Under the pieces are notes generated by a model. It was not told the DNA's origin, made no database searches, and worked only from the letters and a program-made list of their open reading frames with translations. A DNA stretch of 64,000 bases from assembly GCA_963662175.1 (NCBI GenBank), contig OY759224.1:35349489-35413488 (forward strand). The letters run 5' to 3'. Source of the stretch: Aradus depressus. Lineage: Eukaryota > Arthropoda > Insecta > Hemiptera > Aradidae. Below, piece after piece: positions 13,828-22,440 of the stretch (position 1 is its first letter; each line of letters begins with the position of its first letter). The position numbers were made by a program, and so were the translations under genes.

Positions 13828-13949
13828 TTTGCTTCTTGATGAAACTATTTATTTATAAAAAAACCTCCAAAGAAAAAGTAACCTTGTTCTAATTCTATTC
13901 TATTTGTTTGCAGACTTTTGATGAGACCGGAGTTTCTGAAGACCTCTAA
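6..13949 (+). CDS. gammaTub: gamma-tubulin gene, 5' end outside window (multi-exon)
   Basis: Gamma-tubulin is the GTP-binding tubulin of the ring complex that nucleates microtubules at centrosomes and spindle poles. The exons give about 370-380 residues of a protein that is normally about 455 long; roughly the first 85 residues lie left of the window. Seen directly: [10 protein letters not shown] at the left edge, the tubulin GTP-loop signature GGTGSGMG in exon 2, [57 protein letters not shown] and [16 protein letters not shown], in the order and spacing of the family. All junctions from 152 to 12316 keep frame with GT-AG introns. Two donors are weak (GTCTTT at 4414, GTCTCC at 12520). The C-terminal end has more than one possible splicing outcome. 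The introns are full of repeats but the coding frame is intact, so the gene is probably functional. It converges on CYP307, with stops 1.3 kb apart. Confidence 0.96.
491..785. repeat. snapback element with hammerhead-like core
   Basis: The left arm (about 491-574) is repeated inverted at about 704-785; for example, gatgataaataaagcac on the left matches gtgctttatcatc on the right. Between the arms, 672-701 reads TTGTGACGA-T-GG..CC-GAAACCGGTA, resembling a degenerate hammerhead core (CUGANGA, stem II, GAAA). A single-sided degenerate relative lies at 40930-41040. Confidence 0.6.
1312..1687 (-). mobile_element. SINE1 copy, telomere-like tail
   Basis: Reversed, it reads as a tRNA-derived SINE: A-box TAGCTCAGTGGTA, a B-box-like GGTTCGTAACCC, then the family body. 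Its 3' tail is repeats of CCTAA. The 9-bp sequence tcaggtata at 1303-1311 and 1688-1696 may be the target-site duplication; a short local duplication at the 5' side blurs that edge. Confidence 0.85.
2098..2235. repeat. 70-bp tandem duplication
   Basis: Two essentially identical units start at 2098 and 2168 (aacttatagtaatctagg...). They lie in the intron 190 bp upstream of the exon at 2426. No function is visible. Confidence 0.95.
2426..2562 (+). CDS. gammaTub: gamma-tubulin exon with GTP-binding loop
   Basis: The acceptor is ttgttgcag and the donor AG|GTAAAC. It encodes [17 protein letters not shown], the tubulin nucleotide-binding glycine loop, and ends in SVFPNQDEI plus two bases of a split Ser codon. 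Confidence 0.96.
2563..4218 (+). other. gamma-tubulin intron, nothing recognised
   Basis: AT-rich intron with homopolymer runs. I see no repeat family member or exon-like segment. Confidence 0.7.
4219..4413 (+). CDS. gammaTub: gamma-tubulin exon
   Basis: The acceptor is gtgtttag. It completes the split Ser codon and encodes [22 protein letters not shown] and [11 protein letters not shown]. It ends in AG before the weak donor GTCTTT; the Arg codon is completed at 8191, which fixes the junction. Confidence 0.95.
4601..4775. repeat. palindromic snapback repeat, hammerhead-like
   Basis: Near-complementary arms: gggaagtcgaggatctagtc at the left returns inverted as gactagatcctcgacttccc at the right. 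Inside, both arms carry CGAAACGTTGGCC or its reverse, preceded on the right by CCGAAGA and a stem, a degenerate CUGANGA-stem-GAAAC pattern shared with other snapbacks here. It lies in an intron. Confidence 0.75.
6403..6696 (+). mobile_element. SINE1 copy, 5'-truncated
   Basis: B-box GGTTCGAAACC at 6430, then the family body (aaacttaagcacgccgtcc, ggatgggacgttaagcgat) and the 3' end gtcataataactaac. The A-box is missing. Intronic. Confidence 0.9.
7182..7780 (+). mobile_element. possible solo LTR or LTR-like promoter
   Basis: A TATA box (CTATATAAG, 7506-7514) lies downstream of several GAA/TTC units spaced like heat-shock elements: GAAcaTTCtaGAA at 7285-7297, TTCtgGAA at 7455-7462, GAAcaTTC at 7473-7480. 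A GATA/AGAT-rich microsatellite follows. The arrangement resembles a Gypsy-type LTR promoter, but I see no clear 5'-TG...CA-3' ends, second LTR or primer-binding site, so the class is a guess. Confidence 0.35.
7795..8047 (+). mobile_element. LINE 3'-end fragment with A tail
   Basis: The terminus (ctccacgggagatcggcaaccc then nine A, 8016-8047) matches the reversed 3' terminus of the LINE copy at 27717-28694 (ttcaccggagatcggccacc then A). The 5' part is severely truncated. It lies in an intron just upstream of the exon at 8191. Confidence 0.55.
8191..8302 (+). CDS. gammaTub: gamma-tubulin exon
   Basis: The acceptor is cttgttgcag and the donor GAT|GTGAGT. It encodes [16 protein letters not shown] and [16 protein letters not shown] and ends in phase 0. 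It follows a 3.8 kb intron filled with repeats. Confidence 0.96.
9340..9471 (+). CDS. gammaTub: gamma-tubulin exon
   Basis: The acceptor is ttttgtcag and the donor CAG|GTGAGC. It encodes [18 protein letters not shown] and [11 protein letters not shown]; 44 codons, phase 0 at both ends. Confidence 0.96.
9605..10515 (-). mobile_element. LINE 3' part with RNase H remnant
   Basis: On the - strand, 10515-10130 translates in pieces to an RNase H-like stretch ([24 protein letters not shown]), then after an internal deletion to [20 protein letters not shown], the C-terminal zinc-like motif of Jockey/I-type retrotransposons. A GC-rich 3' UTR (about 9640-10110) follows, ending in AATAAATAAACCAACCAACC near 9612. 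The copy is broken. Its GC content differs sharply from the surrounding intron. Confidence 0.65.
10682..10870 (+). repeat. dispersed repeat, copy 1
   Basis: It shares gatatacaaagttatgtaatcgg, the following 40 bases in degenerate form and gtgtgtctgtgaaa with 59865-60060. Class unknown. Confidence 0.5.
10871..11010 (+). mobile_element. SINE1 3' fragment, diverged
   Basis: It retains gggtaggcaaaatttaggac, agtcgggctcat, ccaccagagcgacgaaggag and a degenerate 3' end. The tRNA head is missing. Confidence 0.75.
11212..11394 (+). CDS. gammaTub: gamma-tubulin exon
   Basis: The acceptor is gtgattccag and the donor TCT|GTAAGT. It encodes [38 protein letters not shown] and [12 protein letters not shown]; 61 codons, phase 0. 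Confidence 0.96.
12316..12519 (+). CDS. gammaTub: gamma-tubulin exon (C-terminal helices)
   Basis: The acceptor is gtgttgcag. It encodes [19 protein letters not shown] and continues to [19 protein letters not shown], then LNK. The donor GTCTCC is weak. If the intron is retained, the frame runs 20 more codons to a stop at 12582, a third possible C terminus. Confidence 0.95.
12894..12915 (+). CDS. gammaTub: gamma-tubulin candidate cassette microexon
   Basis: A 22-nt segment (19 nt if the second AG of the tandem acceptor TTTTGCAGCAG is used) ends at a consensus donor GTAAGT. Spliced after exon 7 it reads QSLDDSI or SLDDSI, and joined to the last exon it gives Tyr-Phe-stop. If the donor is not used, a TAG follows two codons later (ICK-stop). 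Both splice signals look good. Inclusion is inferred, with no transcript evidence. Confidence 0.5.
13395..13423. repeat. C-rich homopolymer tract
   Basis: A run of C broken by one T in an otherwise AT-rich intron. Confidence 0.9.
13774..13823. repeat. (TA)n microsatellite
   Basis: About 24 TA units in the last gamma-tubulin intron, 90 bp upstream of the final acceptor. Confidence 0.95.
13914..13949 (+). CDS. gammaTub: gamma-tubulin last exon (acidic tail)
   Basis: The acceptor is tttgtttgcag. Spliced directly from 12519 (phase 0) it encodes [11 protein letters not shown] and a TAA, a short acidic tail. If the microexon at 12894 is included, the frame shifts and stops after two residues. The 3' UTR follows, with AATAAA motifs from 14239. 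Confidence 0.7.
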   Translation, partial: TFDETGVSEDL

Positions 13950-14238
13950 CTACTGTTCTCCTCTAACTATATATTTTGTTTTAACTTGATCTGTAACTAT
14001 CTATCTCTGTTGAAGTTATCTCATTGCTAATTTTGGCACATTATTAAAGACTTTAATTTGGAGGGGAAACCCTTTAAAGTTATAAAAAAAACTTAGGATT
14101 TCTAACATTTTGTGCAGTTTAGACTGCTATATAATGTATATTTATTCAATCATTTATTTCTAATGTTACCTTGAATTGTACATTTAATGATAATTCGCTG
14201 ATAGTTGTTTAGATATTGTTCTTTTAATTAAATGTAGT

Positions 14239-14256
14239 AATAAAATTATGAATAAA
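14239..14256 (+). terminator. gamma-tubulin poly(A) signals
   Basis: AATAAA occurs at 14239 and 14251, 290-300 bases after the TAA, with another at 14395. Any of these could end the transcript. Confidence 0.55.
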
Positions 14257-14259
14257 TTT

Positions 14260-15255
14260 TTTTAATTGTTTATATAAATGTAGAGTTAGTGTGGTTTTTA
14301 ATTGTCGTCCCTCTAAATTATATACAGAAGGAGAGTGTGCAGAAAGCCGGCTGTTTCACCTCCAGCTGCTGTACCTTCTAAGCTCGTTAAAACCAATAAA
14401 GTAGAATAAGGAAAATTTAGGAGAAAAATAAATATTTAAAATTCGTTGACACTAATTTATTTCCTTTATTCAAAGACATAAATTGATAACATTTATATTT
14501 GTGGAAAACCGCGTTAAAAAAAGATAGACATTCAAAGACCATATAATATATATTATATTTATGTATAGGTTTATATATTAAATGGCACTATAATTCTGTA
14601 CGCAGTACAGTACAGTCTGTTTTATGTACACAAACACGAGTACAATAATATAATATAATATAATTTTTCGATTTAATATAAACATTTATATAATAATTCA
14701 TCTGAGCGTAATAAATGTGTGTTAACAGTAAGATTGATAAATATTCACACATTTAACACATATTCTTTGGCAAATCAATTTTGTACCTAAATAATATTCA
14801 GATACCTCTAAAATTTTTGAAGTCTCATAGAGCTATCTGCAATTAAAAATTGTGGCGTAGTTAACTATTAATTGTTTCTCTTCTCTTAAATAACTTTTAC
14901 TATTTTTTTTTATTTTTTTAACCCTGGTGTTACATTAGAAGCCTTTGTAAGTTAGGGATGATAACATTGTACATATTCGCGTTTTAAATAACAGTTCGAC
15001 TATTTACATATGTACGAGTATATCTAAACTCACCTTATTTCGGATATCTAATCAGTCTCATTACCCCTTATCTTAGATTCTTCAGTTCAATGTGATACTA
15101 ATTGATTCCATGACGCGTTTCGGTAACCAAACAGAATTCATCAATATTTTTGAAAAAAAAATTATGAAAATTTCTCCTAAAGTAATATCACATTCAAATA
15201 ACGGGGTAAGCAATTTTTTAAAAATATAACAACTATATAACGAACTTAAATAAAG
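14260..15255. other. convergent intergenic region
   Basis: AT-rich DNA between the two convergent genes; it must hold both 3' UTRs. On the - strand AATAAA at 14909-14914 lies about 340 bases after the CYP307 stop and is a candidate poly(A) signal. A snapback-type motif lies at 15097-15145. Confidence 0.7.
15097..15145 (-). repeat. hammerhead-like motif
   Basis: Reversed: TTGATGA, a spacer containing GGTTACC, then GAAACGCGTC and ATGGAATC. GAAA followed by the self-complementary ACGCGT and C matches the short stem III plus GUC cleavage triplet of a type I hammerhead, but C3 is replaced by T. It lies about 110 bases past the CYP307 stop, so it may be in its 3' UTR. Confidence 0.4.
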
Positions 15256-15584
15256 TTATCGGGGTTTAAAGTTAAATTTGAAGGTGTTTGAAGGAACGGC
15301 CAAATTGCCGAGTGGGACTTTGGGGTTGGTTGGATGGGGGACGATGTTGTACCTCTGCATGAGAGAGGCAAGAGTGGCGAAGGAAACGAACTGGGTCATT
15401 TTGTAGCCCATACAGGAGCGACGACCGCCCCCGAACGGCAGGAAATGTTCCGGCTTGACGAGTCGGCCGTCTGGAGCCAGGAACCGTTCAGGTCGGAACG
15501 CTGTCGGCTCCTCCCATAGCTCAGCACTCATGTTCAGTGTGTAGTTGTTCAAGAAGACCAGAGTCCCTTTCTTCACCTCGTAGT
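15256..15584 (-). CDS. CYP307: CYP307 exon 3
   Basis: The acceptor is tgtgttctcag. It encodes DYEVKKGTLVFLNNY, the PERF motif, the heme-binding loop with its cysteine, and the C terminus FKFNFKPR. Confidence 0.95.
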
Positions 15585-18500
15585 CTGAGAACACAAGCAA
15601 AAATCACAACATTAGATAACCGCCTATTATATATGGATGATGGAATAGTAACTCAATTATAAAATAATTATTTTATGCTAAATGTAAGTCTAATCTACGA
15701 AAGAAGGTCATTACGCAAAGTCTAGCCGATTTAAGAGGCGGCGTTGATTAGTAGCCCAACAGGGCTGACCTTCCTCTGTCACTATTAGTAGCCCAACAGG
15801 GCTGACCTTCCTCTGTCACTATTAGTAGCCCAACAGGGCTGACCTTCCTCTGTCACTATTAGTAGCCCAACAGGGCTGACCTTCCTCTGTCACTATTAGT
15901 AGCCCAACAGGGCTGACCTTCCTCTGTCACTATTAGTAGCCCAACAGGGCTGACCTTCCTCTGTCACTATTAGTAGCCCAACAGGGCTGACCTTCCTCTG
16001 TCACTATTTATTTTTATGTTTACATTGACAATAATATTTGACCTCGAGATTTATCAGAAAACTGTTTTTCATAATTTAATGCTGTACTACTTAGATTTGA
16101 ATAAAAACTTGTGTTAAATAGATGTGAAACTAGAAAATAGTGAAAGGCTAAAAAAAAGTGTGCGTTTCCGGACACGAATATGAGAAGTTTTATCCTTGGT
16201 TCATTTTTTCCAGCCATTCTTCAAGAGTGGTTGCCTTTCTGAGGTCTGAGGAGCGGGCAACCGTCGGGAGAGAGCACCTCTGTAAGAGTTACCGGAAAAC
16301 ATGAACCAAGAAGGGGAGGGGATCTACGTACCGTTAACGGTGGTGTCGTGGCTGGCTACATGGGGCACGATAGGTGTACAGATGTGTCTGATGGCCTCCA
16401 GTATCACCGCCTCCGTGTACGGCATGGCTTCCCGATCCTCCAGCCGCAGAGGCTGGCCGCAACTCGCCCGGTCCACTTCCTCCTGCATCCTGGCCTGCAC
16501 TTCTGGTTCCTCTGACAGGAAGCAAAGTGTCTTCACTATGAAGCTCCCCACGGCTGTGTGCCCCCCGATCATATCCTCGAGGGCATACAATGCCGTGTCT
16601 TGGGTCATCGCCCCACTCTTCGCACTCTCCATCAGAGCCGACAGGAGGTCTCCGGGCTCCCCTCCCGACATCACCCGTTTCTTGAAGAACCCTCGCACTC
16701 CTGCTGCGCACTTGTTCATTTGGGCCTCCACTCCCATGTACAAAGGTCTAAGCCAAGGCAAAAAGTCCACAGCGTAACCTTGATTCACTTCATAAAATAT
16801 GTCGTCAAAATTTTTGACCATTTGAACAAAATCCGGGTCTTGTCTGTCGAAGCGTGTACTGGTGAAATAGGAGAGGAACACGTTGGCGCATGCGTACATA
16901 ATTAGTGGTTTGATGTCGGTCGCGCCCTTCTCAAGTGCGCTGAACAGATCCACCATCTCCCGGTTCAGCAGTGACTCCAGCTGGTGGAATTTGCTCGAGA
17001 AGGCTCGTGGGAATGTGTGATCTCTTAGGATTTCCCTTCTTGTTTTCTGTAGGTCAGACCAATCACAAAATGCCAAGGCTGAAAACAAAAAGAAAAAAAA
17101 ATTGTTATAGTTGTCAATAACTTAATTATGCCTACATTTAAACTCAAGTAAAGGTAAGTACTAATAGCAAGGCTGAACTCTTAACAACAAAACCCAATAT
17201 GGAAGCATGGGCTAGCTTCCTGGTTTCTGTAGTTTTGCAGCTGCTCATCCTCCAAGTTATTGAAGGTTCCCCCCAAGGAAGTGTGCCATTGAGCGTTTAG
17301 CGCGAAATTACGAGTTTTTAACCGCCCCCTCTCCTGTTGGTCCGACAGTTAAAGAACCTGAACTACAAATCCGAGACATTATGTTTACAAAATGATTCAG
17401 ATGGATCGTGATTATGGTAATACCAATATGATCCGAAGGGCATTCAATCTTTTCATTATTTTTGACTCACCCTATTATAATGAGATGAATTACCAATATT
17501 TAACAGGGAGTTAAGCCCCTACCAGAACGACCATACTAACGAGTTACAAGTAGAAGTTGAATTTATATTATATTAATTGTTAAATATATTAAAGCCGAAG
17601 CTTCAGCTTGGCCAACTGGGCTAAGATATCCGCTTTGTAATGTGAAAGCCCGGGTTCAAATGAAGAGACAACATGTAAATTTTATTATTTTCATTTAGTT
17701 TTTCAAATTGAAGAAATTGCTGTAATTTAGAAACTGGAAGGCAACCAGTAAAGCTTAAATAAAGCCGGTTAATTATTTTTTTATTTTAGGTAATAGAAAT
17801 ATAATGTAATCCATCTTCTGCAATAAAATTTGAAAAAAGAAATAACTTGTTTTACTGTATGTTATGTTACTAAATGGCAGAATGATTCCAGATTGGTTCC
17901 GAAGGGTATGTTTCCTATGTAAGTCGCCTAGTTTCAAGAGCAAGTGCAATTTTCAACATTTTACTAAAGAAGCGAGAAGCTCCCTTGTAAATAATTTTGC
18001 ATTATTTTTTTCTTGATTAAGATAGAATAGCAATCCTAGTACTAGAACGTATTAAATGAAGAAATAAAACCAATGACAAGGAGTTGCGAGGGACTTTTTG
18101 AAAACTACATTTGTCATGTTTGAATTTAATCGCCTTAGTTGTGAGCAGTATTGAGTCTACAAGAACAACTTAAATTTACCATTTTGTTGATTTAATATTT
18201 CTGATAGAGATAGCAACGTTAGAGATTGGGCCTTTGTGAAAGAAGTTAAAGAGAGAAATTGTATAGCGGTATGTGTGTACTTACAGTTGTCCTTGTCGCC
18301 GCCGAAGAGTTGTACGAAACGGGCGAAGGTAGGCCGTCCGTCAAACTGCTCCCCCTTGTTGAAGAGCACCTCCTTGACGAGCTCGTAGCTGCTCACCACG
18401 AGGCAGTCCACCTGGCCCAGCCGCAGACTCACCACCGGACCATACTCGACACTCAGGGCATCGAAGGCCTGGTAGGGCAGTTCGTGGCCACCGAGGAGGT

Positions 18501-18666
18501 GCAGAGAGCCGATGAGTGGCCAGGGCTGTGGTCCCGGGGCTCTGGTGGTAGCCTTGTGATGGCCACTCTGCTTGGCCATCCAGCGAGCCACTGCCAGAGC
18601 CGTGAGGGCCACCCCCAGACCCACCACCAGCAGATACGAAGCAGAGCTCAGGTAGATCCCTTCCAT
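15256..18666 (-). CDS. CYP307: cytochrome P450 CYP307 (Spook family), 3 exons, complete
   Basis: CYP307 enzymes (Spook/Spookier/Spookiest) act in the 'black box' steps from 7-dehydrocholesterol to ecdysteroid precursors in steroidogenic cells; they are microsomal. The three exons join in phase to 485 residues, a normal P450 length. Seen: N-terminal membrane segment about 9-29, hinge APGPQPWPLIG at 43-53, FDGRPTF, then across the first junction GDKDN-S-LAFCDWSDLQKTRRE and HTFPRAF, which are diagnostic of CYP307. The I-helix is IGGHTAVGS (298-306) instead of the usual AGxxTT, a known CYP307 trait. ExxR is E355-R358, PERF is 408-411, and the heme loop FGGGRRSCMG has Cys434 as ligand. The start is Met at 18666: an in-frame ATG at 18774 lies upstream of the TATA box (18759-18766) and adds 36 residues with no family similarity. 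No defect seen. Which CYP307 subfamily it is cannot be told by eye. Confidence 0.95.
15747..16006. repeat. 7 x 37-bp tandem array in CYP307 intron 2
   Basis: Seven nearly identical units begin attagtagcccaacagggct. The copies are too uniform to be old. Each holds the inverted pair AGCCC/GGGCT. Confidence 0.97.
16332..17078 (-). CDS. CYP307: CYP307 exon 2
   Basis: The acceptor is tttgttttcag and the donor G|GTACGT. The exon encodes SLAFCDW through TTVN, covering helices C to K with the atypical I-helix and the ExxR motif. Confidence 0.95.
17079..18284 (-). other. CYP307 intron 1, nothing recognised
   Basis: AT-rich, with no identified repeat or exon-like segment. Confidence 0.7.
18285..18666 (-). 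CDS. CYP307: CYP307 exon 1
   Basis: It runs from MEGIYLSSASYLLVV to GGDKDN plus one base, and ends at donor GTAAGT. It carries the membrane anchor, proline hinge and the first beta-sheet region. Confidence 0.93.
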
Positions 18667-18758
18667 GGCGTGTTGTGCGTTGCGGTGGGGTATCTTGGAC
18701 GAAGCTGGTACCGTCTGAGAAGCTCCACTTCCTATGGCCTCCTCTCCACCACTCGATC

Positions 18759-18766
18759 TATATATA
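18759..18766 (-). promoter_or_regulatory. CYP307 TATA box
   Basis: TATATATA on the - strand, 93 bases upstream of the chosen ATG. Transcription starting about 30 bases downstream would exclude the ATG at 18774 and leave a short 5' UTR. Inferred from sequence only. Confidence 0.6.
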
Positions 18767-18779
18767 CAAAACAACCTCT

Positions 18780-19780
18780 CATTTTCTATTCGATCTCATT
18801 TCATTAACAGATTCGTCCCTCCCCCGGTTTCCCTTTCAGCTTCCCCAACCCCCTCCACCCTCTGTATTCTCACTGATTCCTTTCTCTAGTTCACCTGCAA
18901 CTTAGTCTCTCACTAGCCATTAATCATAGGTTTTCCGTATATTATCCGCCGGAAAATGTTTTGTCAAATAAACGGTAGTGTTGGTTTGTGTTTGTTAATT
19001 GATCCCGTACTGAGCGCCAGGTGTCGAACATTACCAAATGTCATCGATCGTTTAATAAATAAAGATTCAGAGAATCTTCTAAGGGCGTGGCTGAGAAGTC
19101 AAGTGATCTGAAAGGAAACTATATTACTGTATGGGGACAGGAGTGAAGAAAGCGAAAATAACTGTTCACAGCGAAACGTAGGACACTATACACCAATTTT
19201 GAGCAGGGCTCCGTCTCTTCAAAATAAGAAAAAAAACAGAAATATGTATTGGAGAAGGCATTATTCAGTAGTTTTTGCAAAACTTCTTATTTTAACAAGT
19301 TCAACAAATATCTCTTTTCGTTCGTTCTAAAAGCAAGCAAGCGTATATCTTACTTTCAGGAGAGCAAATATGATATCACTTCAAAACTGGCATTGTGTTT
19401 GAAAATGTAAGAACCGGTCCCTTCAATACGATCATTTTCATGACTGCAGTTCAGTATGAAGATACTTCGGTTTGAGCTCGATGTAACAGTCATAAGAACA
19501 CAAAAAAATTATTTTTTAAATATTGACCAACTGTTAACGAGTTTCTTTCCTTAGCCGAAACGTAAAGGTTTGTCAGAGTTAATTGTTATTTTCAAAATTA
19601 GTGGCTCTACATTTGAATAGTAAGTAACCTTGGGAAAAGTCCATCTAATCACTCACATTTTTGGGTATTGAAAAAAAACATACGTCTGAAGTACCTAATA
19701 TAACATATGCTGCATAAAGCCCTTGTACTTTAGAAGTCTTCTGGAATACTTTATTTAAATCCTGAATAATATTTGAGAAG
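18780..19780. other. region upstream of CYP307
   Basis: The 5' flank of CYP307 begins with a pyrimidine-rich stretch (18800-18900 on +). I see no gene or repeat family. Confidence 0.6.
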
Positions 19781-20026
19781 AGGTCGCCAGTAGCTCAGAG
19801 ATAGCGTGCTAGCCTTCAAGATCGCGGGTTCGAAACCCAGCCGTGCTCCTTAGGTTTATGTATAGGGAGATGAAGAAACCTTGAGCCTGTATGATGTCAG
19901 GTACCCCAAATCCTAGGTAAGTAAACCTGGGTAGGCAATATTTTACCCATTGCAGAGCGATGTAAGAGCGGTAGTAGGCGATATGACCTCGTAGTTAAAG
20001 CCCGGACATGAGTCATAATAACTACC
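19781..20026 (+). mobile_element. SINE1 copy, diverged, with tRNA head
   Basis: A-box-like TAGCTCAGAGATAGCG and B-box GGTTCGAAACC at 19829, then a shortened body and the 3' end gcccggacatgagtcataataac. The head is kept, but the gatgggacgttaagcgat segment is deleted. Confidence 0.85.
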
Positions 20027-20649
20027 TAATATTTCAGAAAAATGGAGTATAACTTCGGACAAATGAGGTTTTGTTTGAACATTTGGGACTTTTGTGCGCT
20101 TGCACGGATTTAGTAGGGAAAATTATTGTTTTTGTACGTAAAATGATTGTGATAATAATAAGAAAAACAATTTTTATCTTTTCCTGGATTCTTCCCTGCA
20201 CTAATCAATACACTATCATTTGCATCCATTATTTCAAACAAAGTTACTAGCAAAAAAGTCATACACAAATGAAACACCCAGAGTAAGCTGACGGCAAGTT
20301 ATCTGAAAAGCAATATGGTCCGTGACTCACTCGAATGTCGGCTCAGGTTCTCACCCATCCTGACATCAGATTTTCCTCACTCGCTCTAATTTCCACAGGT
20401 TTCTAACAAAGGATTTAGGGTGAGTTGCTTAGCTCAGCATACATACATTCGGTAGGGAAAGTGCGACTTCAGCGCTAACTCAATTATTCATAAAAGTGAA
20501 TTTGTGATCTTTTGCAAATTAGCTCATGTTTTTTTCCCCTTTAACAACTGTCGATCAGACGAAAACGAAAATAGATATCTTGCAAAATGTTTTTTAAAAA
20601 CTGTTTTTTTTTGTCAAAATCTTTTGAAAGAGGTATACGTGGATTGACC

Positions 20650-20671
20650 CCCCCCCCCCCCCCCCCCCCCC
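20650..20671. repeat. poly-C tract (about 22 C)
   Basis: A pure C run in AT-rich DNA, one of several long G/C homopolymers in the window. Confidence 0.95.
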
Positions 20672-21002
20672 TGCTCAGCCTGCTCTCAGTTATTACAATT
20701 TTTGAACCATCCCTCTCATCTCCTTCTTACCTCTAGAAGCCATTTCGTCTAAAAATTAATGTCGGGAAAAATTTAATTGAATCAATTACAATTTTGACAA
20801 AAACATTTAACCAGAAAAATTAGTTGTTTGATACATTTGGATTATTGTGATCGGTATCACAACTGTAATCAGAACAAATGTGCTTAAGGGCTTTTTATCT
20901 ACCAGATAGTGTCCGACAGAAGGTTCGATTTCGGTTTCGGTCAATAAATTGTCGGACCTTGGACTCTCGCTGTAACTACGTTCGTCACGTCACAATATTG
21001 TT

Positions 21003-22070
21003 GTATGCTCTTTAGGCCAGATGACCATGAGATTTCTCGAAGAATAGATCAAGTTGTCACCCTGCTGTCGATATGGTTCTATATTCTTTGGCGAAGGAGT
21101 TGCTTTCAGACATCTATCTCCATTAAATCCAGCCATTACAAACAGTTGATTTATCTCATTGAAAAATCAGAATGGATAAGTTTCACAATTATCCCTCTAA
21201 ATCTTGATCTCTCTTGTCTCACAGCACTTTTTATAATTGAATCGCAAAGAGTGAAAATAATATGCAAAAACTAATTGAGACTGCTAACAAGTTCAATATA
21301 ATTAATGAAATGCATCTTGTGATCTGAGACAATGCTTCAAATAAGGGTTGTGCAACATGCATCGGTTGCATAGCCCATAATTTACAATTAGTCGAAAAAT
21401 ATGTTATATTCAGTTATCCACATGTAGAAATAGTAGAAAAATAGTTCGTTACTTCGTATAGGCGTCAGGAGGACCAATTCAAGACACAGAGGTCAGCACT
21501 TATCTAAGACTGGAGCGACAGAGCTCTTGCCGACAGCACGGATTGAGAGCTCACCGCTAAGAGGCTACTCTTGATATTACACACATCTTTTATGTCATTA
21601 GTCAATATTAAACTATAATCTGAAGATGATGATGATCCAATGGTGAAACATGAAAAACCTTTAAATGTGTCTTTAAAGAAGAGATTTGCTTTCGCAATAA
21701 TGAATCATCTCTCACTGCCGCGACTCTTTAGATTCCCAATTCAAAACAAAGTAATAACAGACATCTGATGAAGTGGATATCGAAAAGAAAATGAGTAATT
21801 TTCAATCCTACAAGAAAAACATCTTCGAATGAACCTATTTGCTAACAATACTGTTCAATTTGCGGAGCCTGCAAAAAAAAAAAGAATGAATACGGAAGAA
21901 AAGATAGCTAAAATATATGAGCAGGAATTGCAGAGCCAAGGCTCCAAAGAACTGCCGACATTTCTGTAGTCCTTAAAGTCCACGTAAAGCTATTTTAAAA
22001 TATCGATCAGCTCCTGCCTGAAAGCGTTGCAAGCAAACCACTATTTAGGGCTCCATGACCAATTTTTGCT
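21003..22070 (+). pseudogene. decayed hAT-like transposase
   Basis: At about 21331-21438 one frame reads DNASNKGCATCIGCIAHNLQ followed by LVEKYVIFSYPHVEIV, which resembles the hAT transposase segment (DNAxN, then CxAHxLQL). Upstream (21005-21274) and downstream open stretches are out of frame and contain stops. No terminal repeats were found. I call it a hAT-type relic from that single motif; the outer limits are guesses. Confidence 0.5.
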
Positions 22071-22177
22071 GATAGGCGCAGTAACTTGGAGAAAATCTTT
22101 TACTTTAACATACAACATAAGGTAGGTAATTTAATGTGTAATGACTATTAATTATAATCAACATATGATTGTTTTTT

Positions 22178-22306
22178 TGACTCATGCCCGGGCTGAAACT
22201 ATGAGATCAAGTCGCCTATGTGGATATGATCCCGTCTGTACTCTGGGAGTCCTAAATGTTGCCTACCTAGTATTGGGGTCATTAACAAGTACCTGACATA
22301 GTTTAA
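22178..22306 (-). mobile_element. SINE1 3' fragment
   Basis: It begins gactcatgcccgggctgaaac and keeps gagatcaagtcgcctat, gggagtcctaaatgttgcc and gtacctgacat. Diverged and truncated. Confidence 0.8.
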
Positions 22307-22440
22307 TTCAGGGGGAGAAGGAAAACTTAATTGAATAAAAAGAGTCAAGTTGGGGAAGTACATTGTCGGTGATGCACCGACATTTTTTTAAAAAATGTTT
22401 TGTATTATAAATTTAACAGCTTATATAAATACTTGAAAGC

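Noticed and set aside
16301..16777. 158-codon + strand ORF over CYP307
   Set aside because: Antisense shadow of the P450 exon with no domain of its own.
16324..17088. CYP307 exon 2 read as a 254-codon single-exon gene
   Set aside because: Its first residues (MFS) and last codon lie in intron sequence; junctions at 17078 and 16332 restore the family reading.
18259..18807. 182-codon + strand ORF over CYP307 exon 1
   Set aside because: Antisense shadow caused by GC-rich coding sequence.
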